DNA of 64,000 bases from Variovorax sp. PMC12 (GTDB lineage Bacteria; Pseudomonadota; Gammaproteobacteria; Burkholderiales; Burkholderiaceae_C), in assembly GCF_003019815.1 (NCBI RefSeq), contig NZ_CP027773.1, forward strand, positions 4,829,501-4,893,500, written 5' to 3'. Of this stretch, positions 15,575 to 24,859 are shown in pieces. The position numbers and the translations under genes are program-made. The notes below the pieces were generated by a model. That model did no database searches and was not told the origin of the DNA. It saw nothing but the letters and a program-made list of their open reading frames with translations. Positions within the stretch are counted from its first letter, which is position 1; every line of letters begins with the position of its first letter.

Positions 15575-18500
15575 ATGACACAGGGCTCCATCCGGATTCG
15601 CGGCGCGCGCCAGCACAATCTCCAGAACCTCGACCTCGACATCCGCACCGGCGAGATGACCGTGGTCACCGGGCCCAGCGGCTCGGGCAAGTCGAGCCTC
15701 GTGTTCGACACCCTCTATGCCGAAGGACAGCGGCGCTACGTGGAGACCTTCTCCGCCTACGCGCGCCAGTTCCTGGACCGCATGGACAAGCCGGCCGTCG
15801 ACAAGGTGGAGGGCGTGCCGCCCGCCATCGCCATCGACCAGACCAACCCGGTGCGCTCCTCGCGTTCCACGGTCGGCACCATGACCGAGCTGAACGACCA
15901 CCTGAAGCTGTTGTTCGCGCGCGCGGCCGACCTGTTCGACCGCGAGACCGCGCTGCCGGTGCGGCACGACTCGCCCGACAGCATCTATGCGCAGATCGTC
16001 GAGCGCGCGGCCGCCGCCGGCGACCCGCGCCTGGTCGTCACCTTCCCGGTCGAGCTTCCCGCGAGCACCACGGCGGAGGAAGTCACGCAGTGGCTGTCGG
16101 CCAGCGGCTTCACGCGCGTGCAGGCCGAGCGCGAAGTGGCCACGCCCACCGGCCCGCGCAAGGTGCTGGACGTGGTGGCGGACCGCTTCCGCGCCTCGAG
16201 CGCCGAGCGTTCGCGCGTGGTGGAGGCCATCGAGGTCGCGCTCAAGCGCGGCAGCGGGCGCGTCACCGTGCATGCCACGGGAGCCGAGGAAAACGCTGCA
16301 ACCGATGTGTGGAAATTTTCGACCGGCCTGCACTGCCCCGAGAGCGACATCCGCTACGCCGACCCGATCCCGTCGATGTTCTCGTTCAACTCGGCCGTGG
16401 GCGCCTGCGACACCTGCCGCGGCTTCGGCCGCGTGATCGGCGTCGACCTGGGCCTGGTGATTCCGAACGACAAGCTCACGCTGCGCGCGGGCGCCATCAA
16501 GACCATCCAGACGCCCGCTTGGAAAGAAGCGCAGGACGACCTCATGCGCCACGCCGAGACGGCGGGCATTCCGCGCGACACGCCATGGAACAAGCTCACC
16601 GACGAGCAGAAGCACTGGGTGATCGAGGGCACGCCCAACTACAAGGAAGGCAACTGGAACAAGCAGTGGTACGGCGTGCGCCGCTTCTTCGCCTACCTGG
16701 AGAGCAAGGCCTACAAGATGCACATCCGCGTGCTCTTGTCCAAGTACCGCAGCTACACGCAGTGCCCGACCTGCAGCGGCGCACGGCTGAAGCTCGACAG
16801 CCTGATCTGGCGCATCGGCAGCAAGGAAGACGCCGACGCGGTGCTGCCGCCCGGGAAGCGCTTCATGCCGACCGGCGCGAAGTGGACGCGCGCGCAGCTG
16901 GAGGCGCTGCCGGGGCTGTGCCTGCATGACCTGATGCTGTTGCCCATCGAGAGGCTGCGCAGGTTCTTCGACCGCATGGGCAACGGCATGGCTTCCTCCC
17001 CCGCTGGGGGAGGGCAGGGGTGGGGGCACGGGGCCTCCGCAAAGGCCGTGGCCGTGGTGGAGGCCGAGAGCCCCCATCCCGACCTTCCCCCGGCGGGGGA
17101 AGGAGCAAGACAGGGCGAGGCGCAGGCGCTGAAGCTGCTGTTCGAAGAAATCACCACCCGCCTGCGCTACCTGCACGACGTCGGCATCGGCTACCTCACG
17201 CTGGACCGCCAGAGCCGCACGCTGAGCGGCGGCGAGGTGCAGCGCATCAACCTCACCACCGCGCTCGGCACTTCGCTGGTCAACACGCTGTTCGTGCTCG
17301 ACGAGCCCAGCATCGGCCTGCATCCGCGCGACATGAACCGCATCACCGAAGCCATGCTGCGCCTGCGCGACGCGGGCAACACGCTGGTGGTGGTCGAGCA
17401 TGACCCGGCCGTGATGCTGGCCGCCGACCGCGTGATCGACATGGGCCCCGGCCCCGGCGCGCGCGGCGGGCAGATCGTGTTCGACGGCACCACCGACCAG
17501 CTGCGCGACGCCGACACGCTCACGGGCCAGTACCTGGGCGGTCGCAAGAAGATCGGCATGGGCTTCAAGCGGCTGGTGAGCGAGAACACGCACCGGCTCA
17601 TCCTCGAAGGCGTGCGCGAGCACAACCTGAAGGACGTGACGGTCGAGTTCCCGCTGGCGCGGCTGGTGTGCGTCACCGGCGTCAGCGGCTCGGGCAAGTC
17701 CACGCTCATACAGGACGTGCTGGCGCCCGCGCTCATGCGCCACTTCGGCAAGGCCACGGAAACGCCCGGCGCGCACGACCGCATGCTCGGTGCCGACCAC
17801 CTCGGCGACGTGGTGTTCGTCGACCAGTCGCCCATCGGCAAGACCGCGCGTTCCAACCCCGCGAGCTACGTGGGCGCGTGGGACGCCATCCGCGAAATCT
17901 TCGCGACGGCGGCGCTGTCGCGCCAGCGCGGCTACACCGCGAGCAAGTTCAGCTTCAACTCCGGCGACGGGCGCTGCCCGACCTGCGGCGGCTCGGGCTT
18001 CGAGCACGTCGAGATGCAGTTCCTGTCCGACGTGTACCTGCGCTGCCCCGACTGCGACGGCAAGCGCTACCGCCCCGAGATCCTCGAAGTGCGCGTGGAG
18101 CGCAAGGGCAGGAGCTACAACGTGGCCGACGTGCTCGACCTCACCGTGGCGGAAGCGGCGGCGGTGTTCGAGGCCGACCGCGACGTGCTGCGCGTGCTGC
18201 AACCCATCTCCGACGTGGGCCTGGACTACGTCAAGCTGGGCCAGCCCGTGCCCACGCTTTCCGGCGGCGAGGCGCAGCGCCTGAAGCTCGCCGGCTTCCT
18301 GGCCGAGGCCGCGAAGAACGCGACCGCCAGCAAGCAGTCGGTGGCGCGCAAGGGCACGCTGTTCCTGTTCGACGAGCCGACCACCGGCCTGCACTTCGAC
18401 GACATCGCGCGGCTGATGCGCGCGCTGCGCAAGCTGCTGGACGCGGGGCATTCGCTGATCGTGATCGAGCACAACCTCGACGTGATCCGCGCGAGCGACT

Positions 18501-21427
18501 GGCTCATCGACCTCGGCCCCGAAGGCGGCGAAGGCGGCGGCCAGGTGGTGGCCGAAGGCACGCCAGAGCAGCTGCGCGAGAACCGCGCCTCGCTCACCGG
18601 CGCCGCGCTGGCCGACTACGAGCTGGCCATCGGCCCCGATGCCTACAAGGTGGCCGAGCGCGCCGCGCGCCGCTACATCGCCAACGCGAAGACGGCGCCG
18701 GGCAGCAACGCCATCGAGATCGTCAACGCGCGCGAGCACAACCTGAAGAACCTGAGCGTGGACATTCCGCGCGGCAAGTTCAGCGTGGTGACCGGCGTGA
18801 GCGGCTCAGGCAAGTCGACGCTCGCGTTCGACATTCTCTTCAACGAAGGCCAGCGCCGGTACCTCGAGTCGCTCAACGCCTATGCGCGCAGCATCGTGCA
18901 GCCCGCCGGCCGGCCCGAGGTGGACGCGGTGTACGGCATTCCGCCGACCGTGGCCATCGAGCAGCGCCTGTCGCGCGGCGGCCGCAAGAGCACGGTGGGC
19001 ACTACCACCGAGGTGTGGCACTTCCTGCGGCTGCTGTACGTCAAGCTGGGCATCCAGCACTGCATTCACGACGGCGCCGCCGTGCAGCCGCAGACGCCCG
19101 ACAGCATCGCCGCGCAGCTGATGCGCAACTTCAAGGGCCAGCACATCGGCCTGCTCGCGCCGCTGGTGAGCAACCGCAAGGGCGTGTACACCGAGCTGGC
19201 CGACTGGGCGCGCCCGCGCGGCTTCACGCACCTGCGCGTGGACGGCGACTTCCTGCCGACCACCGGCTTCCCGCGCATCGACCGCTTCAAGGAACACAGC
19301 ATCGAGCTGCCCGTGGCCAGCCTCGACGTGCTGCCGTCGAAGGAAACCGAGCTGCGCGAGGCGCTGACCAGGGCGCTCGAACACGGCAAGGGCGTGGTGC
19401 ATGTGCTGAGCGAGCTCGACGGCCTGCGCGCAGCGATGATGGCGGGCGTGTCCGCCGCGGGCATCGGCCGCGTGAACGTGTTCTCCACGCTGCGCGCCTG
19501 CCCGGTGTGCAGCACCAGCTATGCCGAGCTCGATCCGCGCCTGTTCAGCTACAACAGCAAGCACGGCTGGTGCCCCGATTGCGTGGGCACCGGCGTCAAG
19601 CTCAGCAAGGACCAGCGCAAGGTGTTCGACGACTCCGTGCGCGACGACGACAACAAGGGCCGCGAGCAGACCTTCGCCGAACCCGAGGTCGAGGACCTGG
19701 CCGACGTGGTCTGCCCGACCTGCGAGGGCACGCGCCTGAACGCCACCGCCCGCGCCGTGGGCTTCGGCACCGCGGCCGACGGCACGGGCGGGATCGGCAT
19801 CACCGAGCTTGCGCGCATGAGCGTGACCGAGGTGCGCCAATGGTTCGAAGGGCTGGCGCTCACGGGCCGCGAAGCCGAGATCGCGCGCGACCTGGTGCCC
19901 GAGATCAAGAGCCGGCTCGAGTTCCTCGAAGAAGTGGGCCTGGGCTACCTCACGCTCGACCGCGGCGCGCCCACGCTCTCCGGCGGCGAGGCGCAGCGCA
20001 TCCGCCTGGCGGCGCAGCTGGGCAGCAACCTGCAGGGTGTGTGCTACGTGCTCGACGAGCCGACCATCGGCCTGCATGCGCGCGACAACCAGATCCTGCT
20101 GAACGCGCTGCACAAGCTGGGCGACAAGGGCAACACGCTGGTGGTGGTGGAGCACGACGAAGACACCATCCGCCGCGCCGACCACATCATCGACATCGGC
20201 CCGAGCGCGGGCAAGCGCGGCGGCCGTCTCGTGGCCGAAGGCTCGGTGGCCGACATCCAGAATGCCGGCGATTCGCAGACCGGCCGCTACCTGCGCGATG
20301 CCATCCGGCACCCGCTGCAGGCACGCCGCACGATTCCCTCGCCCGACCCGAAGGCCGAGGAGAGCGGCGATTGGCTCACCGTGCACGGCGCCGACCTGCA
20401 CAACCTGCAGGACGTGACCGCCACGCTGCCGTTGCACCGCTTGGTGGTGGTCACCGGCGTCAGCGGCTCGGGCAAGTCGACGCTCGCGCGCGACGTGCTG
20501 CTGGCCAACGTGCAGGGCATCGTGGTGCAGCGCATGACGAAGGCGGGCCGCGACGCCGACGCCGCCGGCAAGCGCCCGGCATGGGCCGGCTGCAGGAAGG
20601 TCGACGGCTACGAGACCATCGACCGCGTGCTCGAGGTCGACCAGACGCCCATCGGCAAGACGCCGCGCAGCTGCCCGGCCACCTACATCGGCTTCTGGGA
20701 CACCATCCGCAAGCTCTTTGCCGACACGCTCGAAGCCAAGGCGCGCGGCTACGGCCCGGCGCGCTTCAGCTTCAACACCGGCGAAGGCCGCTGCCCTGGC
20801 TGCGAGGGCGCGGGCGTGCGCACCATCGAGATGAGCTTCCTGCCCGACGTGAAAGTGCCCTGCGAGGTCTGCCACGGCGCGCGCTTCAACCCCGAGACGC
20901 TGGCCGTGAGCTGGCGCGGCAAGAGCATCGGCGACGTGCTGAAGATGGAAGTCGACGAGGCCGTCGAGTTCTTCGCGAGCATGCCCAACATCGCGCATCC
21001 GCTGCAGCTGCTGAAGGACGTGGGCCTGGGCTACCTCACGCTGGGGCAGCCCTCGCCCACGCTGTCGGGCGGGGAGGCGCAGCGCATCAAGCTGGTGACC
21101 GAACTCAGCAAGGTGCGCGACGACATCACCCGGCGCGGCCAGAAGCCGCCGCACACGCTGTACGTGCTCGACGAGCCGACCGTGGGCCTGCACATGGCCG
21201 ACGTCGAGAAGCTGATCCACGTGCTGCACCGGCTGGTGAACGGCGGCCACAGCGTGGTGGTGATCGAGCACGACCTCGACCTGATCGCCGAGGCCGACTG
21301 GATCCTCGACCTGGGGCCGGAAGGCGGCAACGCGGGCGGGCGCATCGTCGCGGCGGCGCCGCCGGAAGAAGTGGTGCGCCTGGGTACCCACACCGGGGTG
21401 GCGCTGGCGCCTGTGCTGGCGCGCTGA
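15575..21427 (+). CDS. uvrA: Tandem (double-length) UvrA-like excinuclease subunit
   Basis: A 1950-residue protein made of two complete UvrA units, about twice the usual ~940. Walker A motifs lie near residues 33, 702, 1074 and 1628. ABC signatures (LSGGE) lie near 550, 895, 1468 and 1830, and Walker B/D-loops (DEPxxGLH) near 580, 933, 1494 and 1867. Unit 2's first zinc module (CPVC...CPDC) is intact, whereas unit 1 has CPES in place of the first CxxC. Residues about 469-515 are an in-frame insertion made by a palindromic repeat. The role is damage recognition in nucleotide excision repair or a related DNA function. ATG 15575 is preferred (AAGG upstream) over 15548, which overlaps a TAGAAT sequence. 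Confidence 0.9.
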   Translation: MTQGSIRIRGARQHNLQNLDLDIRTGEMTVVTGPSGSGKSSLVFDTLYAEGQRRYVETFSAYARQFLDRMDKPAVDKVEGVPPAIAIDQTNPVRSSRSTVGTMTELNDHLKLLFARAADLFDRETALPVRHDSPDSIYAQIVERAAAAGDPRLVVTFPVELPASTTAEEVTQWLSASGFTRVQAEREVATPTGPRKVLDVVADRFRASSAERSRVVEAIEVALKRGSGRVTVHATGAEENAATDVWKFSTGLHCPESDIRYADPIPSMFSFNSAVGACDTCRGFGRVIGVDLGLVIPNDKLTLRAGAIKTIQTPAWKEAQDDLMRHAETAGIPRDTPWNKLTDEQKHWVIEGTPNYKEGNWNKQWYGVRRFFAYLESKAYKMHIRVLLSKYRSYTQCPTCSGARLKLDSLIWRIGSKEDADAVLPPGKRFMPTGAKWTRAQLEALPGLCLHDLMLLPIERLRRFFDRMGNGMASSPAGGGQGWGHGASAKAVAVVEAESPHPDLPPAGEGARQGEAQALKLLFEEITTRLRYLHDVGIGYLTLDRQSRTLSGGEVQRINLTTALGTSLVNTLFVLDEPSIGLHPRDMNRITEAMLRLRDAGNTLVVVEHDPAVMLAADRVIDMGPGPGARGGQIVFDGTTDQLRDADTLTGQYLGGRKKIGMGFKRLVSENTHRLILEGVREHNLKDVTVEFPLARLVCVTGVSGSGKSTLIQDVLAPALMRHFGKATETPGAHDRMLGADHLGDVVFVDQSPIGKTARSNPASYVGAWDAIREIFATAALSRQRGYTASKFSFNSGDGRCPTCGGSGFEHVEMQFLSDVYLRCPDCDGKRYRPEILEVRVERKGRSYNVADVLDLTVAEAAAVFEADRDVLRVLQPISDVGLDYVKLGQPVPTLSGGEAQRLKLAGFLAEAAKNATASKQSVARKGTLFLFDEPTTGLHFDDIARLMRALRKLLDAGHSLIVIEHNLDVIRASDWLIDLGPEGGEGGGQVVAEGTPEQLRENRASLTGAALADYELAIGPDAYKVAERAARRYIANAKTAPGSNAIEIVNAREHNLKNLSVDIPRGKFSVVTGVSGSGKSTLAFDILFNEGQRRYLESLNAYARSIVQPAGRPEVDAVYGIPPTVAIEQRLSRGGRKSTVGTTTEVWHFLRLLYVKLGIQHCIHDGAAVQPQTPDSIAAQLMRNFKGQHIGLLAPLVSNRKGVYTELADWARPRGFTHLRVDGDFLPTTGFPRIDRFKEHSIELPVASLDVLPSKETELREALTRALEHGKGVVHVLSELDGLRAAMMAGVSAAGIGRVNVFSTLRACPVCSTSYAELDPRLFSYNSKHGWCPDCVGTGVKLSKDQRKVFDDSVRDDDNKGREQTFAEPEVEDLADVVCPTCEGTRLNATARAVGFGTAADGTGGIGITELARMSVTEVRQWFEGLALTGREAEIARDLVPEIKSRLEFLEEVGLGYLTLDRGAPTLSGGEAQRIRLAAQLGSNLQGVCYVLDEPTIGLHARDNQILLNALHKLGDKGNTLVVVEHDEDTIRRADHIIDIGPSAGKRGGRLVAEGSVADIQNAGDSQTGRYLRDAIRHPLQARRTIPSPDPKAEESGDWLTVHGADLHNLQDVTATLPLHRLVVVTGVSGSGKSTLARDVLLANVQGIVVQRMTKAGRDADAAGKRPAWAGCRKVDGYETIDRVLEVDQTPIGKTPRSCPATYIGFWDTIRKLFADTLEAKARGYGPARFSFNTGEGRCPGCEGAGVRTIEMSFLPDVKVPCEVCHGARFNPETLAVSWRGKSIGDVLKMEVDEAVEFFASMPNIAHPLQLLKDVGLGYLTLGQPSPTLSGGEAQRIKLVTELSKVRDDITRRGQKPPHTLYVLDEPTVGLHMADVEKLIHVLHRLVNGGHSVVVIEHDLDLIAEADWILDLGPEGGNAGGRIVAAAPPEEVVRLGTHTGVALAPVLAR
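16991..17106. repeat. Inverted pair of REP-like hairpins inside uvrA
   Basis: 16991-17035 and 17062-17106 are near-perfect inverted copies of a ~45-bp unit separated by 26 bp. Each holds an internal hairpin (CCCCC GCTG GGGG and CCCCC GGC GGGG type) followed by a G-rich stretch ending GGGGG. Translated in frame, it adds SSPAGGGQGWGHG...PHPDLPPAGEGA to the protein, unlike any UvrA sequence. A related half-unit occurs at 6573-6598. Confidence 0.75.
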
Positions 21428-21437
21428 CCGCCGCCGC

Positions 21438-22397
21438 TCAGGCGGGGGCCTCCCAGCCGGCGGCCTCGCGCAATGCCTCCAGGCAGGCGGCCACCGCCGG
21501 CCTGTCGCTGTCCGAACCCTGCAGCACGCCCAGGCCCTCGAACTCGCCGCCGAGTTCGTAGGCTACTCGGGCGACCACGCCCCACTCCACGAAGGGCGCG
21601 ATGATGCTGCGCGGCACCAGCGTCAGCACGCGGTGGTTGCGCAGCAACTCGAGCACCAGCGGCAGCGAGGTGCTGGAGATCGGGTGAAGCTGGGGCTTCG
21701 GTGCATCGGGCGTGTCGAACAGCGCATCGAAGACGCTGCGCACGCCGATGCCCCGGACAGGCTCCATCCAGCGCGCGGCGCGCAGATCGGCCAGCGTCGG
21801 CCGGGCATTGCGCACGAGCGGATGACGGCGACCCGCCACGATCCAGGGGGCGTCCGGCGCGAGCATCTCGAAGGTGCAGGGCGCGGGCAGTTCGGGCGGC
21901 CGGCGGCACAGCGCCATGTCGACGCGGCCCGACATCACGTCGGCCAGCAGTTGGTCGCCGGGCGCCTCCAGCACCTCGATGCGCAATGACGGGTGCCGCG
22001 TTGCAAACGCGGGCAGCACCCGGCACAGCAGGCCACCGACGCCGGCGGTGATCGCGCCCACGCGCAGCACGCCGCCGGCGCCTTCCGCCAGCGCATGCAC
22101 CGTGTCAGCGGATGCGCGCAAGGCGCTCAGCGTGTTGCGCGCCATCGGCACCATGGCGTGGCCCGCGGGTGTGAGCCGCATGCCGCGCACGTGACGGTCG
22201 AACAGAGGGGTGCCGAGCAGGAACTCGATGTCGGCCAAGGCCTGCGTCGCCGCCGGCTGGCTGATACCTATTTGTTCGGCCGCGCGCCGCACGCTGCCCG
22301 AATCTGCGACCGACACCAGGAGCTGCAGGTGCCGCAAGCGTCCCTTCGTGACCAGCCGGGAATAGAGGACGGAGGAGGCTGGTGTCGCGGCGTGCAT
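21438..22397 (-). CDS. LysR family transcriptional regulator
   Basis: A 319-residue LysR-type regulator. The N-terminal helix-turn-helix is at about residues 18-75 (LRHLQLLVSVADSGSVRRAAEQIGISQPAATQALADIE), then the effector-binding domain (LRVGAITAGVGGLLCRVLPAF). It diverges from a Bug gene across 112 bp and converges 10 bp from uvrA. By the usual LysR arrangement it should control the divergent Bug / amidohydrolase genes in response to a pathway metabolite. The ATG is the longest in frame; an internal start near residue 14 is possible. Confidence 0.9.
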   Translation of the reverse strand: MHAATPASSVLYSRLVTKGRLRHLQLLVSVADSGSVRRAAEQIGISQPAATQALADIEFLLGTPLFDRHVRGMRLTPAGHAMVPMARNTLSALRASADTVHALAEGAGGVLRVGAITAGVGGLLCRVLPAFATRHPSLRIEVLEAPGDQLLADVMSGRVDMALCRRPPELPAPCTFEMLAPDAPWIVAGRRHPLVRNARPTLADLRAARWMEPVRGIGVRSVFDALFDTPDAPKPQLHPISSTSLPLVLELLRNHRVLTLVPRSIIAPFVEWGVVARVAYELGGEFEGLGVLQGSDSDRPAVAACLEALREAAGWEAPA

Positions 22398-22445
22398 GCG
22401 GGCTCCGGGATATTGGATTTGCTTATACGAAGGGCCGCGAATTTA

Positions 22446-22475
22446 TTGGATGCCGATCATGGGCGTCAACATAAT
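22446..22475 (+). promoter_or_regulatory. Candidate sigma-70 promoter of the Bug/amidohydrolase cluster
   Basis: TTGGAT (22446-22451) and CATAAT (22470-22475) are separated by 18 bp, and the ATG follows 35 bp later. TATTGGAT occurs at 22411 and again at 22444, 33 bp (about three turns) apart; the second copy overlaps the -35 box. This suits binding of the divergent LysR protein. Confidence 0.45.
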
Positions 22476-22509
22476 CCGACAACTTTCGGCATACACGGAT
22501 CACCAACCC

Positions 22510-23496
22510 ATGAAACTCTCACGCCGCCGGTTTGCCGCCATCCCGGCTGCCCTGCTGGGCCAGCTCGCGCTTCCGGCCGCGGCGCAGGACAGCTATCCCC
22601 AGCGCCCGGTCAAGCTGATCGTGCCGTTTGCGCCCGGCGGCTCCACCGACATCGTGGCCCGCCTGGTGGCGGACAAGATGCAGTCCACGCTGGGCCAGCC
22701 GGTGGTCGTGGACAACCGGGCGGGCGGTGGCGGGATGATCGGCTCGGAAGCAGTGGCCCGCGCCGAAGCGGACGGCTACACCCTGGGCATCGGCACCGTG
22801 AGCACGCTGACGGTCAATCCGGTCATGCTGAAGGCCAACCGCGTCGATCCGCTGAAGGACCTCGCGCCGATCACCATGCTGGCGACCGTGCCCACGGTCC
22901 TCATGGTGCATCCTTCGTTCCCGGGGCGCAGTTTCGAGCAGGTGGTGGCCGAGGTGCGCGCCAGGCCCGACATCTACAACATCGGCTCGTCGGGCCCCGG
23001 TTCCATCAGCCACCTGCTGATCGAGGCGATGAATGCCGACCTCAAGTTCAGGCTGCGCCACGTCCCGTACCGCGGAATGGGGCCGGCCATGACGGCCGCG
23101 CTGGCGGGCGAGACCCAGGTGTCGATCGACCAGTACCCCTCGTCGGCCCCGCATATCAAGAGCGGCAAGCTGTTGCCTTTCGCCGTGGGCGCCTCGAAGC
23201 GGCTGCAGGCGTTGCCTTCCGTGCCCACGCTCAAGGAACTCGGCCAGCCGGATCTCAACCAGCTCGCGATGACCTGGTTCGGCCTGGTGGCGCCGGCGAA
23301 GACGCCGGCCGCCATCCAGAAGAGGCTGCACGAGGCCGCGGTGGCCGCGTTGCGCGATCCGGCGCTGATCGCGCGCCTGAACGAGATGGACGCGGACCCG
23401 GTCGGCGGTTCTGCCGACGCCTTCCGCTCGCAGATCGAAAGCGGGCTGGCGCGCAACCGCCGCATCATGCAGGCTGCGGGCATCAGTCCCGAGTGA
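22510..23496 (+). CDS. Bug-family substrate-binding protein
   Basis: A 328-residue Bug/TctC-type periplasmic receptor. The signal region MKLSRRRFAAIPAALLG has a twin-arginine-like SRRRF motif and ends at AAAQD. The mature N-terminus YPQRPVKLIVPFAPGGSTDIVAR is the family's carboxylate-binding loop. GIGTVSTLTVNPV and VPYRGMGPAMTA are further family segments. It begins a + strand cluster divergent from lysR and ends 11 bp before the M20 amidohydrolase, so the bound ligand may be the N-acyl compound cleaved by that enzyme. No TctAB permease is encoded nearby. Confidence 0.9.
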   Translation: MKLSRRRFAAIPAALLGQLALPAAAQDSYPQRPVKLIVPFAPGGSTDIVARLVADKMQSTLGQPVVVDNRAGGGGMIGSEAVARAEADGYTLGIGTVSTLTVNPVMLKANRVDPLKDLAPITMLATVPTVLMVHPSFPGRSFEQVVAEVRARPDIYNIGSSGPGSISHLLIEAMNADLKFRLRHVPYRGMGPAMTAALAGETQVSIDQYPSSAPHIKSGKLLPFAVGASKRLQALPSVPTLKELGQPDLNQLAMTWFGLVAPAKTPAAIQKRLHEAAVAALRDPALIARLNEMDADPVGGSADAFRSQIESGLARNRRIMQAAGISPE

Positions 23497-23507
23497 GCGA
23501 CGGCACC

Positions 23508-24716
23508 ATGAACGTATTCAGCACGCGGTTCTCGCTCGCCGGCATCGCCGAGACCATCGAATCGCAGTCGCAGCGCCAGCATGCCGAGGTCGTCGCATGG
23601 CGGCGCCACATGCACCGCCACCCCGAACTCTCGTTCAAGGAGGTGGATACCGCCAACTTCCTCGAACGCGAGCTCACTGCCATCAAGGGCCTGGAAGTGA
23701 GCCGTCCCACGCCGACCAGCCTGCTCGCGCGGCTGGCCGGCGGCAGGAAAGGCCGCACGCTGGCGATGCGCGCGGACGTCGATGCGCTGCCGCTGCAGGA
23801 TCGCAAGCGCTGCGACTATGCCTCGACGAGGCCCGACGTCATGCACGCCTGCGGCCACGACGGCCACGCTGCGATGCTGCTCGGCGCGGCGCGCATCCTG
23901 GCCGGCCTGCGCGCGCAGGTGCCGGGCGAGGTGCGCTTCTTCTTCCAGCATGCCGAGGAACAGCATCCGGGCGGCGCCCAGCAGATGGTGGACGCGGGCG
24001 TGATGCGGGGCGTAGACCAGGTGATCTCGGCGCACGTCATGTCGACGCTGGACACCGGCAGCATCGCCGTGCTCGACGGCCCGGCGCTGGCCAGCTCCGA
24101 CCGCTTCGTGCTGCGCCTGCGCGGGCGCGGCGGCCATGCGGCCAACCCCGACCGCTGCATCGATCCGATCATGATCGGCGCCCAGATCGTCGGCAACCTG
24201 CAGGCCGTGGTCTCGCGCAACGCCGATCCGCACGAGGCGCTGATCCTGTCGATCACCCGCTTCGAAGGCGGCAGCGCCTTCAACGTGATTCCGGACACGG
24301 TGGAGCTGTGGGGCTCGGTGCGCTGTTTCAGCGAGCATGTGCGCGAACTGGTACCGGCCCTGGTCGAACGCATCGCCAACGGTGTGGCGGGCGCGCACGG
24401 CGCCTCCTGCGACCTGGAATACGTCCGCGGCTACAGCCCGGTGGTCAACGACCCGGCCGTGGCCGAACGCATGCGCGAGGTGGTGCGCCAGGGCGTTTCC
24501 ACGGCGGCGCTGCAGCCGATCCGGCCGCTGCCGAACAGCGAGGACTTCGGCGCCTTCCTGAAGCATGCGCCGGGCGCCTATGTGTTCATCGGTGCGCGCA
24601 GCGCGGCCAAGGGCATCGTGCATCCGCATCACCATCCGAATTTCGACTTCGATGAAGACGCGCTGCTGCACGGCGTGCAGCTGTTCGCCAACGCGCCGTT
24701 CCATCTGAACGCATAG
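23508..24716 (+). CDS. M20 family amidohydrolase (hippurate/N-acyl amino acid hydrolase type)
   Basis: A 402-residue dinuclear metallo-amidohydrolase of the M20D group. Metal and catalytic motifs in order are MHRHPELSFKE, RADVDALPLQD, MHACGHDGHAAMLLGAAR, FFFQHAEEQHPGGAQQM with the general-base Glu, and HHHPNFDFDEDALL near the C-terminus. Such enzymes remove acyl groups from amino acids or related amines. The gene lies 11 bp after the Bug gene and upstream of ornithine cyclodeaminase, so an N-acylornithine-like or related amide substrate is an attractive guess. ATG 23508 begins the conserved region; no strong ribosome-binding site is visible. Confidence 0.9.
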   Translation: MNVFSTRFSLAGIAETIESQSQRQHAEVVAWRRHMHRHPELSFKEVDTANFLERELTAIKGLEVSRPTPTSLLARLAGGRKGRTLAMRADVDALPLQDRKRCDYASTRPDVMHACGHDGHAAMLLGAARILAGLRAQVPGEVRFFFQHAEEQHPGGAQQMVDAGVMRGVDQVISAHVMSTLDTGSIAVLDGPALASSDRFVLRLRGRGGHAANPDRCIDPIMIGAQIVGNLQAVVSRNADPHEALILSITRFEGGSAFNVIPDTVELWGSVRCFSEHVRELVPALVERIANGVAGAHGASCDLEYVRGYSPVVNDPAVAERMREVVRQGVSTAALQPIRPLPNSEDFGAFLKHAPGAYVFIGARSAAKGIVHPHHHPNFDFDEDALLHGVQLFANAPFHLNA

Positions 24717-24859
24717 GCCTTTCGGGGGCCTCGCCAAGGTCGTGGAAAGCGGCGCACAATGGCTTCAACCCTTGGCGCAGGCGCATCCTGAATCAGCCAT
24801 GGTGGAGACCATGTGAAGGGGTGAAGCGCCGTGCCGCGGGCCACGCAAGGAGCCATGTC

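Noticed and set aside
14570..18739. 1389-residue open frame on the minus strand
   Set aside because: It runs antisense through uvrA and the binding-protein gene, with a repetitive Ala/Arg/His composition typical of high-GC shadow frames; no domain visible.
18806..21391. 861-residue minus-strand open frame
   Set aside because: Fully antisense to UvrA's second unit; the composition is shadow-like and uvrA motifs explain the DNA.
21428..21437. Terminator between uvrA and lysR
   Set aside because: Only a weak CCGCC/GGCGG stem with no U-tract is present in the 10-bp gap.
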